A DNA stretch of 64,000 nucleotides from Achromobacter xylosoxidans. Its GTDB lineage: Bacteria; Pseudomonadota; Gammaproteobacteria; Burkholderiales; Burkholderiaceae_B. Below the pieces are notes generated by a model, which saw only the letters and a program-made list of their open reading frames with translations, did not search any database and was not told where the DNA came from. The translations under genes and the position numbers were made by a program. Position 1 is the first letter of the stretch. Every line of letters starts with the position of its first letter. This document shows positions 19,019 through 26,174 of this stretch, one piece after another. The stretch covers positions 1-64,000 of the forward strand of contig NZ_MTLG01000065.1 of NCBI RefSeq assembly GCF_002192695.1. The letters are read 5' to 3'.

Positions 19019-19314
19019 TGCAGGCCGAGGAGGGCTTCTTCGCGTCGCTGGGCGGCATGCTGGGCGAGGCGCTGCGCGGCGTCGTCGCGGGCTTGAAATG
19101 GCTGCTGGGCGGAATCGGCGGCGCGCTGGGCGACTTCTATGCGGGGTTGTCGGGCGCGATGGGGATGAGTCCGTCGGTGTTCAATCTGGTGGTGTTGGCT
19201 GTTGGGTTGATGCTGCTTTGGGCGGCGGTCAAGGCGTTGTTGAGGCGGAGTTTGTTGGGGGTTTTGGTTTGGGGGTTTTTGGCGGTGTTGGTGTTGGGTG
19301 GGTTGATTAATTGA
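19018..19314 (+). CDS. Small membrane protein, unknown
   Basis: 98 residues. A glycine-rich amphipathic N-terminal half is followed by two likely membrane helices (about 54-70 and 76-96). I do not recognise a family. It is coupled to the exporter by a TGATG overlap and may be an accessory subunit. The last third is written in codons rare elsewhere in this window (TTG, GTT, GGG, TTT), because the DNA here enters a stretch made almost only of G and T that runs on past the stop. Confidence 0.6.
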   Translation: MQAEEGFFASLGGMLGEALRGVVAGLKWLLGGIGGALGDFYAGLSGAMGMSPSVFNLVVLAVGLMLLWAAVKALLRRSLLGVLVWGFLAVLVLGGLIN

Positions 19315-19380
19315 TGGGTTTTGTGGTGTCGCGGTTTGCGGGTGGTGGTGTTTTTGCGGGTGTTGTTTTTCTTCTTTAGG
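19190..19380 (+). other. Extreme G/T-skewed tract
   Basis: In 19261-19380, 110 of 120 bases on this strand are G or T by my count. The skew starts inside the small membrane protein gene and stops at the edge of repeat island 2. Nothing else in the window looks like this. G runs are present but too widely spaced for a convincing quadruplex. Confidence 0.8.
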
Positions 19381-19381
19381 C

Positions 19382-19545
19382 GCCAGCCGCGGCGTGGGCC
19401 TGGGGCGAGCGGGCCAACGATTGCGGTCCGGAGCCTTCGCTCCGGACTTCCCCGTCGTCATCTTCGTCAAGGCCTGCGGCCTTTCCTTCAGATTCCCTCG
19501 GGCTTATCGACGGCCCGCTCGCCCCAGGCCCACGCCGCGGCTGGC
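19382..19545 (+). repeat. Long stem-loop element E2 with 34-base perfect arms
   Basis: Positions 19382-19415 and 19512-19545 are exact reverse complements (34 of 34). The 96-base core carries CCGGAG/CTCCGG and the small hairpin AAGGCC-tgc-GGCCTT at 19469-19483. The core matches E0, E1 and E3; the arm sequence is its own. Confidence 0.88.
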
Positions 19546-19637
19546 TCCGGCGGTTGAAACTTCACGGGCGCTGGGGCGGGTGGTGTGCTTGGCGTGCTCG
19601 CCATCAGTGGGGTCTGGCGTAAGGTCTTGCGGGGCCC

Positions 19638-19672
19638 GCTCCCGGCCGGCCGCGCGGGCGGCCTTTGGGAGC
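19638..19672 (+). repeat. Bulged hairpin of module B, island 2
   Basis: Stem GCTCCC/GGGAGC, bulge TTT, then GGCCG/CGGCC with the same ten-base loop as the island 1 copy. It differs from that copy by two paired substitutions. Confidence 0.75.
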
Positions 19673-19805
19673 TTACGCGGTGTCTTGCGGCGAGTGATGG
19701 CGCTGCGCGCTGTTTGTCATCGCTTCCCTACAGGAGTCGGTGCATGGGCAGACGATTCGCCGTATTCGCGTAGCGAGCACTATAGAAATTTTATAAATCG
19801 CGTAT

Positions 19806-19839
19806 GTATCAATCGGCCGCCCGGGCGGCCGATTGATAC
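19806..19839. repeat. 34-base perfect palindrome, first C unit
   Basis: Outer stem GTATCAAT/ATTGATAC around the CGGCCGCCCGGGCGGCCG core. Confidence 0.9.
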
Positions 19840-19966
19840 GGGCAGCTCACGACTCGCCCTGACCACTGCTCCAGCGGCACTACAAGCCAAGACAATGGCA
19901 GCCCAACTGATGCGCTGTCGCGCCATTCGCGCAGCGAACACTATCGAGATTTCATGAATCGCGTAT

Positions 19967-20000
19967 GTATTAGTCGGCCGCCCGGGCGGCCGACTAATAC
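19967..20000. repeat. 34-base perfect palindrome, second C unit
   Basis: Outer stem GTATTAGT/ACTAATAC around the same CGGCCGCCCGGGCGGCCG core. Two of the eight outer pairs differ from the first unit, both compensated. Confidence 0.9.
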
Positions 20001-20063
20001 AGGCAGCCCACGACTCGCCCCTGACCACGGTTCCAGCAGCGCAACAAGCCAAGACGGCGGCAG

Positions 20064-20225
20064 CCCAGCGGCGCGGGCGGTGAGGCGGCTCGCAACCTCG
20101 ATGCGCCCGAGGGAATCTGAAGGGAAGGCCGAAGGCCTGGACGAAGATGACGACGGGGCAGTCCGGAGCGAAGGCTCCGGACCGCAATCGTGGGCGCGAG
20201 CCGCCTCGCCGCCCGCGCCGATGGG
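20064..20225 (-). repeat. Long stem-loop element E3, arms about 30 bases
   Basis: 20064-20093 pairs with 20196-20225, with one mismatch and one G-T wobble. The small hairpin AGGCC-gaa-GGCCT is at 20126-20138. The outer dozen arm bases resemble E1; the inner bases differ but remain paired. Confidence 0.8.
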
Positions 20226-20271
20226 CGACCTACGAAGTGCTGCGCGGCCGCAGCATGAATCCATGGCGGAC

Positions 20272-21747
20272 CTACGAAGTCTGTGTCTGCCGCGCCGCCA
20301 ACACCACCTTCCTCAACCTCTGCACCAACGCCGGAAACCGCTCGGCCCCCGTATTCCCATATCCGATCACCAGCCCGTTATCTTCCGCCCGCGGCGCCAC
20401 CGCGAACGACGACAGCGCGCCTGGATTCATGCCGATCTTGCGCGCCTGCTCCACGATCTCGCGGTCGGGATACGCCGCAGGCAGCCGCACCGTCAGATGC
20501 AGGCCGGAGTGTCCGCCCAGGACTTCGTGTTCGATCCCCAGATGCGCAGCCAGGGCGTCGCGCAACGCTCCCTGGCGTTCGCGGTACAGGCGCCGCATGC
20601 GGCCCAGATGGCGCGAGAACTGGCCGTTTTCCATGAAGGCAGCCATGGTCAGCTGTTCCAGCCGGTGGCCGCCGCGCAGCATCTCGATGATGGATGGCAT
20701 CGCCTGCGCGGCGATGGCTTCGGGCAGCACCACGAAACCCAGGCGCAGCGCCGGGAACATAGTCTTGCTGAAGGTGCCCACGTAGAGCACCGGCGCGTCC
20801 TCGACCAGGCCCTGCATCGCGGCGATCGGTTCGCCCTGGTGGCGGAACTCGCTGTCGTAGTCGTCCTCGATGATCCAGGCGCCGGCTTGGCGGGCGCGTT
20901 CGATCAGACCCAGGCGGCGCGGCAAAGACAGCACGGCTCCGGTCGGGTACTGGTGCGACGGCGTGGTCTGGATGAGGCGGGGCGGGCGTTCCTGCCAGGC
21001 GCTTTCGGGAATCACGATGCCGTCCGCGTCCACGCGCATGGCAACCACGTCCAGGTCGCCGCCATGGAAGGCGGACTTGGCGCCGCGGTAGCCGGGGTCT
21101 TCCAGCCAGGCGGTGTCGCCGGGGTTGGTCAGCAGTTGCACGCACAGCGCCAGCGCGCCCTGGGCGCCTTCGGTGATGACGATGCGCGAGGCGTCGCAAC
21201 GCACGCCGCGCGACACGCGCAGGTATTGGGCGATGGCTTCGCGCAGCGCCGGCTCGCCCACGGGATGGCCGTAGCCCAAGGCGGTGGCCGGGGCGGCTTG
21301 CAGCGCGCGGTCCTGCGCGCGGCGCCAGGCGTTGATGGGGAACTGCGTCAGCGCCGGCGTGCCGGGCGTCATGGGAAGCGAGCCGTCGTGGGCGTAGCGC
21401 GTGGACACGATGCGCGTCAGCCGCTTGGCCGTGAGCGAGGGCTGGTCCGCGGGCGGGGTTGCGCGCTTGGCGGCGATGGCCGCGGCGGCCGATAGGGGCG
21501 CCACCCGCGTGCCCTGGCGGTCGGCGATCACGTAGCCTTCGGCCGTGAGCTGTTCGTAGGCGATCAGCACCGTGTTGCGCGAGATGGCCAGTTCCTCGGA
21601 CAAGGCGCGCGACGAAGGCAGCTTGCCGCCCGCGGGTAGCTGTCCGGCCAGGATCGCCTGCTTGAGGCGCTGGATCAGTTGGCGCTGGCGCGGCAGGGCG
21701 CCGGGGCCGCGCGTGAGCGGGCTGGAAAGCAGGGCGGGGGTGTTCAT
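20272..21747 (-). CDS. MocR-type (GntR/aminotransferase) regulator
   Basis: 491 residues: an N-terminal GntR winged helix (about 20-90, with LPSSRALSEELAISRNTV) joined to a fold-type I aminotransferase-like domain. The PLP lysine is in YVGTFSKTMFPALRLGF near 330. MocR proteins bind PLP and regulate, typically, the gene beside them. The neighbours here are a divergent GNAT and an EamA exporter. Three ATCGTG half-sites in the divergent region suit MocR binding. The ATG at 21747 begins the DNA-binding domain; frame further upstream lies outside it. Confidence 0.9.
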   Translation of the reverse strand: MNTPALLSSPLTRGPGALPRQRQLIQRLKQAILAGQLPAGGKLPSSRALSEELAISRNTVLIAYEQLTAEGYVIADRQGTRVAPLSAAAAIAAKRATPPADQPSLTAKRLTRIVSTRYAHDGSLPMTPGTPALTQFPINAWRRAQDRALQAAPATALGYGHPVGEPALREAIAQYLRVSRGVRCDASRIVITEGAQGALALCVQLLTNPGDTAWLEDPGYRGAKSAFHGGDLDVVAMRVDADGIVIPESAWQERPPRLIQTTPSHQYPTGAVLSLPRRLGLIERARQAGAWIIEDDYDSEFRHQGEPIAAMQGLVEDAPVLYVGTFSKTMFPALRLGFVVLPEAIAAQAMPSIIEMLRGGHRLEQLTMAAFMENGQFSRHLGRMRRLYRERQGALRDALAAHLGIEHEVLGGHSGLHLTVRLPAAYPDREIVEQARKIGMNPGALSSFAVAPRAEDNGLVIGYGNTGAERFPALVQRLRKVVLAARQTQTS

Positions 21748-21769
21748 CTTGGCCCTATTAAAATTCGGG

Positions 21770-21809
21770 ATCGTGGTGCTTTTTATGATGCCACGATTCC
21801 GATATCGTG
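21770..21809. promoter_or_regulatory. Candidate MocR operator
   Basis: ATCGTGG at 21770-21776, CCACGAT at 21791-21797 and ATCGTG at 21804-21809: two direct and one inverted copy of a hexamer, the direct ones 34 bases apart. The arrangement resembles sites of characterised MocR proteins such as PdxR. Confidence 0.5.
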
Positions 21810-21870
21810 AGGGCATGCGTACTGCGTTCGTCCCGTCGGGCGGCGCGCCAACCTGAAGAGGCCCCGTAGC

Positions 21871-22599
21871 ATGCAACCCCGCGTCAACGCCTACCAGCAA
21901 CCCATCGGCCCGGACATGACGGGCTGGACCGCGCGTCCGCGTCCGCCCCTGACGCCCATCGTCGGCCGCTATTGCCGGCTGGAGCCGCTGTCGGCCGAGC
22001 GCCACGCGGAGGACCTGTACCACGCGTTCAGCCAGGCGCCGGACGACAGCGACTGGACCTATATGTCGGTGGGGCCCTTCGCGGACCTGGCGGCCTACCG
22101 CCAGTTCGCCGAGAAGGCGCAGGCTGGCAACGACCCCTTGCACCACGCCATCATCGACCTGGAAACGGGCCGCGCCATTGGTACGCTGGCGCTGATGCGC
22201 ATCGATCCTGCCAACGGCGCGATCGAGGTCGGCTTCGTGTCGTTCTCGCGCCTGCTCAAGCGTACCCGCATCGCCACCGAGGCCCAGTTCCTGCTGATGC
22301 GCCGCGCGTTCGACGAGCTGGGTTACCGCCGCTACGAATGGAAATGCGACAGCCTGAACGCGCCGTCACGCGCGGCCGCCCTGCGGCTGGGTTTCCAGTT
22401 CGAGGGCATCTTCCGCCAGGCCACGGTGTACAAGGGCCGCAGCCGCGACACGGCCTGGTTCGCCATGGTCGACGGCGACTGGCCGGCGTTGCGCGCCGCC
22501 TATGAACGCTGGCTGAGCCCGGACAATTTCGATGCGCAAGGCCGGCAGCGGCAGGGCCTGTCCGAACTGACGGCAGAGGCGCGCGCCGCGTGCGCCTGA
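21871..22599 (+). CDS. GNAT-family N-acetyltransferase (RimL-like)
   Basis: 242 residues of the RimJ/RimL-type GNAT fold. GTLALMRIDPANGAIEVGF holds the central strands, and CDSLNAPSRAAALRLGFQFE, the C-terminal family motif for acetyl-CoA binding, is near 155-175. The acceptor could be a protein N-terminus, an amino acid or a small amine. It overlaps the exporter downstream by 10 bases and is divergent from MocR, its likely regulator. Confidence 0.85.
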   Translation: MQPRVNAYQQPIGPDMTGWTARPRPPLTPIVGRYCRLEPLSAERHAEDLYHAFSQAPDDSDWTYMSVGPFADLAAYRQFAEKAQAGNDPLHHAIIDLETGRAIGTLALMRIDPANGAIEVGFVSFSRLLKRTRIATEAQFLLMRRAFDELGYRRYEWKCDSLNAPSRAAALRLGFQFEGIFRQATVYKGRSRDTAWFAMVDGDWPALRAAYERWLSPDNFDAQGRQRQGLSELTAEARAACA

Positions 22600-23489
22600 T
22601 CCCGGTTGCGCTGGCCCTGTTCTGGGGCCTGAACTGGCCGGCGGTGAAGATCATCCTGTCGATCTTTCCGCCGTTCACGTTGCGCCTGCTCGGCCTGGGC
22701 AGCGGCGCGCTGCTGCTGTTGCTGCTGGCGCGTGCCAAGCGGGTGGCCTTGCTGCCGCCGCGCGAGTCGTGGCGCGGCATCATCGTGGGCGGCCTGCTCG
22801 CCGTCGCGGCCTTCAATTTGCTGGTGGCTTGGGCGCAGCTCAGCACCAGCACCTCGCGCGCGGCGGTGCTGACCTTCACCATGCCCATGATGTCGGCCTT
22901 GCTGGCCTGGGCGGTGCTGGGCGAACGCCTGGACCGACGCCGGGCGCTGGCGCTGCTGCTGGGCGCGGCCGGGGTTTCCATCCTGGCCTGGCCGGTGCTG
23001 CGCGCGGTCTTTGGCGAACACGACGTGGCCGCGGCCAAGGGCCTGGTGTTTCCGCTGGTGGCGGCTTTCGGCTGGGCCGCCGGCACGGTCTATCTGAAGG
23101 GCTGGCCGGTGGCCGGCGACCGCATCGTCGTCACGGCCTGGCAGTTGGCGGTGGGAGCGGCCTGCGCCCTGGGCGGCATGCTGATCGCGGGCGAATCGTT
23201 TCCCACTCAGGGCTGGAACGGCCGCGTGGTGGCGGCGCTGTCGTTCCACATCATCCTGGGCACGGCCGTCGCGTACTGGCTCTGGTTCGTGCTGAGCGAG
23301 CGCGTCAGCGCTACGGTGGCCGCGCTGACCACATTGATGGTGCCGGTGGTGGGGGTGCTGGGCGCGATGGCGCTGGTGGGCGACCGGCCTGCCGCGCTGG
23401 ACTGGTGGGGATTCGCCCTGGTGCTGGGCGGCGCCGCGCTGATCGTGCTGAACCTGGGCGCGGCTCCCGCGCCGCGATCCAGGCCCTAG
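22590..23489 (+). CDS. EamA/DMT-family transporter
   Basis: 299 residues, ten predicted membrane helices in two EamA repeats. The start is a GTG inside the end of the GNAT gene, a 10-base overlap implying coupling. LFWGLNWPAVKI at the N-terminus and the loop after helix 4 fit drug/metabolite exporters. An exporter coupled to an acetyltransferase suggests detoxification or export of an acetylated or parent amine; inference only. Confidence 0.85.
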   Translation: MRLIPVALALFWGLNWPAVKIILSIFPPFTLRLLGLGSGALLLLLLARAKRVALLPPRESWRGIIVGGLLAVAAFNLLVAWAQLSTSTSRAAVLTFTMPMMSALLAWAVLGERLDRRRALALLLGAAGVSILAWPVLRAVFGEHDVAAAKGLVFPLVAAFGWAAGTVYLKGWPVAGDRIVVTAWQLAVGAACALGGMLIAGESFPTQGWNGRVVAALSFHIILGTAVAYWLWFVLSERVSATVAALTTLMVPVVGVLGAMALVGDRPAALDWWGFALVLGGAALIVLNLGAAPAPRSRP

Positions 23490-23500
23490 GCGCGGGCGGC

Positions 23501-24439
23501 TCAGCGCGCGCGCCGCAGCTTCTCGCGCAGCAATTCGGCGCCGCTCACCAGGGAGATGCCGGCCAGCACCAGCAGGGCGCCCAGCACGAAGCCGGCGTCC
23601 AGCGGTTCATCCAGGATGAGCACGCCGAAGCTCACGCCGAACAGCGGCGTCATGAACGACAGGATCGACAGGCGCGAAGCCAGGTAGCGGCGCAGCAGCC
23701 AGAACCACGCCAGGTAGCTGGACAAGGCCACCACCACGGACTGGAAGGCGACGCTGAGCACCGCCGCCTGCGTGTAGCGGAAACCGGCGTTGCCGGTGGC
23801 CGCGGCATAGGCCAGCAGCGCGACGGCCGCGACCGCCATCTGGTAGAACAGCGTCTTGGCGGGCGCGGCTTCGGACAGCGAGGTCTTGCGGATCGCCACC
23901 GTGGTGGCGCCCCAGAACAGGCCGGCCAGCAGGCCCATGGCGTCGCCCAGCAGCATGTTGGGCGCGCCGGCGGAACCCGCCGGCTGGCCCTTGCCGAGGA
24001 AGGCCACGGCGATGCCGCAGAACGCAACGGCCACGCCTACCCATTGCAGCGGCTTCAGGCGTTCCTCGGGCAGCAGCCAGTGCAGCCCCAGCGCGGCGAA
24101 GATGGGCGCGGTGTACAGGAACACCGACATGTGCGAGGCCGTGGTGTAGACCAAGCCCTGCGCCACGAACAAAAACTCTCCGGCGAACAGCAGGCCCACG
24201 ATCAGGCCGGGCAGCGCCGTGCCGTCCATGACGGCGCGCAGGCCTTCGCGCCGCCACACGGCCACGGCCAGCACCAGCGCCGCGAACGCCGAGCGCAGTC
24301 CGATCTGCATGATGGGCGACACGTCCGCGGCCACCAGCTTGATGGCGATCTGCTGGAAGCCCCAGCAGACGCACAACAGCAGCATGGCGCCGGTCGCCAG
24401 CCCGTCCAACGGCCGGCGCAAGGGCTGGACGGCGCTCAC
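23501..24439 (-). CDS. EamA/DMT-family transporter
   Basis: 312 residues, ten helices, two EamA repeats (LLLCVCWGFQQIAIKL at the start; SFMTPLFGVSFGVLILDEP in the second half). The start is the GTG at 24439, overlapping the stop of the thioredoxin-like gene (GTGA); the open frame upstream is only overlap. It is convergent with the other EamA gene, 11 bases apart. The two are not close copies. Substrate unknown. Confidence 0.85.
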   Translation of the reverse strand: MSAVQPLRRPLDGLATGAMLLLCVCWGFQQIAIKLVAADVSPIMQIGLRSAFAALVLAVAVWRREGLRAVMDGTALPGLIVGLLFAGEFLFVAQGLVYTTASHMSVFLYTAPIFAALGLHWLLPEERLKPLQWVGVAVAFCGIAVAFLGKGQPAGSAGAPNMLLGDAMGLLAGLFWGATTVAIRKTSLSEAAPAKTLFYQMAVAAVALLAYAAATGNAGFRYTQAAVLSVAFQSVVVALSSYLAWFWLLRRYLASRLSILSFMTPLFGVSFGVLILDEPLDAGFVLGALLVLAGISLVSGAELLREKLRRAR

Positions 24440-24771
24440 GGCAGTTCGGCGGGGTAGCTGTCCAGGGCCAGCCCGATCTGCTGGCGCAGGTCCCAGTCCG
24501 CCAGGGTCGATTGGACCGGGCCGAAGTAGGCGCCGTCGCGCGTCACGAACATGGCGGGCAGGTGGAAGACTTCGTAGCGCTCGACCAGGCCGCGGTTGTC
24601 GCCGGCGTCGACCCAGCACACGCGTTCCACGGGCAGCTCCAGCTGCGGCAGCTGTTCGCGGGCGACGCGGCAGGTGCCACAGGTGCGGCTGTGGAAGACC
24701 AGCAGGGACAGTCCGGGCGCGTCCAGCAGGTAGCGGTCGGCGGTGCTGTCGTTGAGTTCTATCTGTTCCAT
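24436..24771 (-). CDS. Thioredoxin-family protein
   Basis: 111 residues with a thioredoxin fold. The active site is CGTC at about residues 31-34 (SRTCGTCRVA), and LPAMFVTRDG provides the cis-proline loop. No signal peptide, so cytosolic. CGTC differs from the CGPC of housekeeping thioredoxin and suggests a specialised reductase or a chaperone role. It is coupled to the EamA gene downstream. Confidence 0.8.
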   Translation of the reverse strand: MEQIELNDSTADRYLLDAPGLSLLVFHSRTCGTCRVAREQLPQLELPVERVCWVDAGDNRGLVERYEVFHLPAMFVTRDGAYFGPVQSTLADWDLRQQIGLALDSYPAELP

Positions 24772-24882
24772 GGGGCGGGCAAGGCGGAAGAGGGGCGCCG
24801 GTCGCGGCGCGAGGCGCCCATTATGGCAGCGCGCCGCCCGCGGGCGGGAGATACCCGCGGGCCCGGCAGGGATGCCCTGGCC

Positions 24883-26148
24883 TCAGGCGGCGCGCAGCTT
24901 GCGGTCCAGTTCCAGCACGGATTGGTACAGCACGCGGGTGCCGTCCAACAGCTGCGCGGGTTCGATCCACTCTTCCGGGCAGTGGCTGCGGCCGTTCAGG
25001 CAGGGGATAAAGATCATGCCGATGGGGCCGGTGGGCGCCATGTAGACCGCGTCGTGGCCCGCGCCGCTGGGCAGGCGCATGGAGGCGTAGCCCAACTGGT
25101 CGGCGGCGGCCTGCACCGCGTCCATCACCAGCGGCGTGCAGTCCGTGGGCCGCGCGCGGCTCAGCTGCGTGAAGCTGGCGGACAGGCGCAGCGCGGTCAG
25201 GTCCGCGGCCACGCCTGCCATCAGGGTTTCGGGAAAGGCGTCCAGCACGGCGTCGCTGTCGCTGCGCATTTCCAGCGTCAGCTCGACCCGGCCGGGCACC
25301 GCGTTGGCGGCGTTGGGCGTCATGGACAAACGGCCCACCGTGGCGACCACGTAATGCGGATTGCCGCTGGCCGCGCTGGCCTGGCGGTGGGCGGCGTCGA
25401 TGATGCGGGCCGCGCCCACCAGGGCGTCGCGGCGGATGTCCATGGGCGTGGTGCCGGCATGGTCGGGCTGGCCTTCCACCGTGATCAGCACGCGGCGGAT
25501 GCCGACGATGTTGGTGACCACGCCGATGGGCAGGCCGCGGCTTTCCAGCACCGGGCCTTGTTCGATGTGCAGTTCGACGAACGCCGCGGTGCCATCGGCC
25601 GCGCGCAGCGGCGCGCCCAGCGCCGAGGGGTCGCCGCCGATGCGGGCGATGCCGGCCGCCAGCGTCTCGCCCGCGGGGTTGCGGGCGGCCAGCATGTCGG
25701 GCGTCAGCTGGCCGCAGAGCGCACGGCTGCCGACGCAGGAAATGCCGTAGTCGCTGGGTTCCTCGGACAGGAAGTCGATGACCTCGAAGGGGTGTTCCAG
25801 CTGCACGCCTTGCTCGCGCAGGGTGTGGGCGACTTCGATGCCGGCCAGCACGCCGATGATGCCGTCGAAGCGGCCCCCGGCCATGACGGTGTCGCAGTGC
25901 GAGCCGGTGGCGATGGGCTTGCGCGCCGGATCGCGTCCGGCCAGCGTGCCGATCAGGTTGCCGCCGGCGTCCAGGCGGGTCGTGAGGCCCGCGGCCTCGA
26001 ATTCGCCGCGCAGCCAGGCGCGGGCTTCATCGAACAGCGGCGAGAACGCGCGGCGGGTCCAGGGGACGTCGGGCAGGGTGTAGCGGGACAGGGTTTCGAC
26101 GCGGGCCCAGAGGCGCTCGGCGTTCAGGGGAGGAAAAGCGTGTGGCAT
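24883..26148 (-). CDS. Zn-dependent M20-family amidohydrolase (N-carbamoyl-amino-acid hydrolase type)
   Basis: 421 residues of the hydantoinase/carbamoylase branch of M20. Metal ligands are visible in GSHCDTV, GRFDG, LSEEPSDYG, HIEQGPVLE and GAGHDAVYM. The dimerisation domain contains QPDHAGTTPMDIRRDAL. Relatives cleave N-carbamoyl-L-amino acids, ureidoglycolate or allantoate. The odd SEEPSDYG in place of the more common SEEGSRF may signal a different substrate. It is followed on the same strand by no partner gene; the MFS gene lies just upstream, 26 bases away. Confidence 0.85.
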   Translation of the reverse strand: MPHAFPPLNAERLWARVETLSRYTLPDVPWTRRAFSPLFDEARAWLRGEFEAAGLTTRLDAGGNLIGTLAGRDPARKPIATGSHCDTVMAGGRFDGIIGVLAGIEVAHTLREQGVQLEHPFEVIDFLSEEPSDYGISCVGSRALCGQLTPDMLAARNPAGETLAAGIARIGGDPSALGAPLRAADGTAAFVELHIEQGPVLESRGLPIGVVTNIVGIRRVLITVEGQPDHAGTTPMDIRRDALVGAARIIDAAHRQASAASGNPHYVVATVGRLSMTPNAANAVPGRVELTLEMRSDSDAVLDAFPETLMAGVAADLTALRLSASFTQLSRARPTDCTPLVMDAVQAAADQLGYASMRLPSGAGHDAVYMAPTGPIGMIFIPCLNGRSHCPEEWIEPAQLLDGTRVLYQSVLELDRKLRAA

Positions 26149-26174
26149 GAGACTTCCTGAAATTGCGCCTGGAA

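Larger units (their letters stand above)
19764..20069 (+). repeat. Tandem pair of module C units (161-base period)
   Basis: ATTCGCG.AGCGA.CACTAT recurs at 19764 and 19925, followed in each copy by AATCGCGTATG, a GC hairpin and a shared tail ending ACAAGCCAAGAC. Island 1 has one copy. Both hairpins are perfect 34-base palindromes, at 19806-19839 and 19967-20000, with different but paired outer stems. Confidence 0.85.
19382..20225. repeat. Structured non-coding repeat island 2
   Basis: 844 bases without a credible gene, with the same modular order as island 1: a long stem-loop facing right (19382-19545), module B (about 19546-19750), two tandem module C units with a 161-base period (about 19764-20069), and a long stem-loop facing left (20064-20225). 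It lies between the 3' ends of two convergent genes, the small membrane protein and the MocR regulator. Function unknown. Confidence 0.88.

Noticed and set aside
19250-19320. G-quadruplex in the G/T tract
   Set aside because: Runs of three or more G are separated by loops of about 10-20 bases; not convincing.
19564-20265. Open frames on both strands of repeat island 2
   Set aside because: They run through perfect palindromes and tandem repeats and have no family resemblance.
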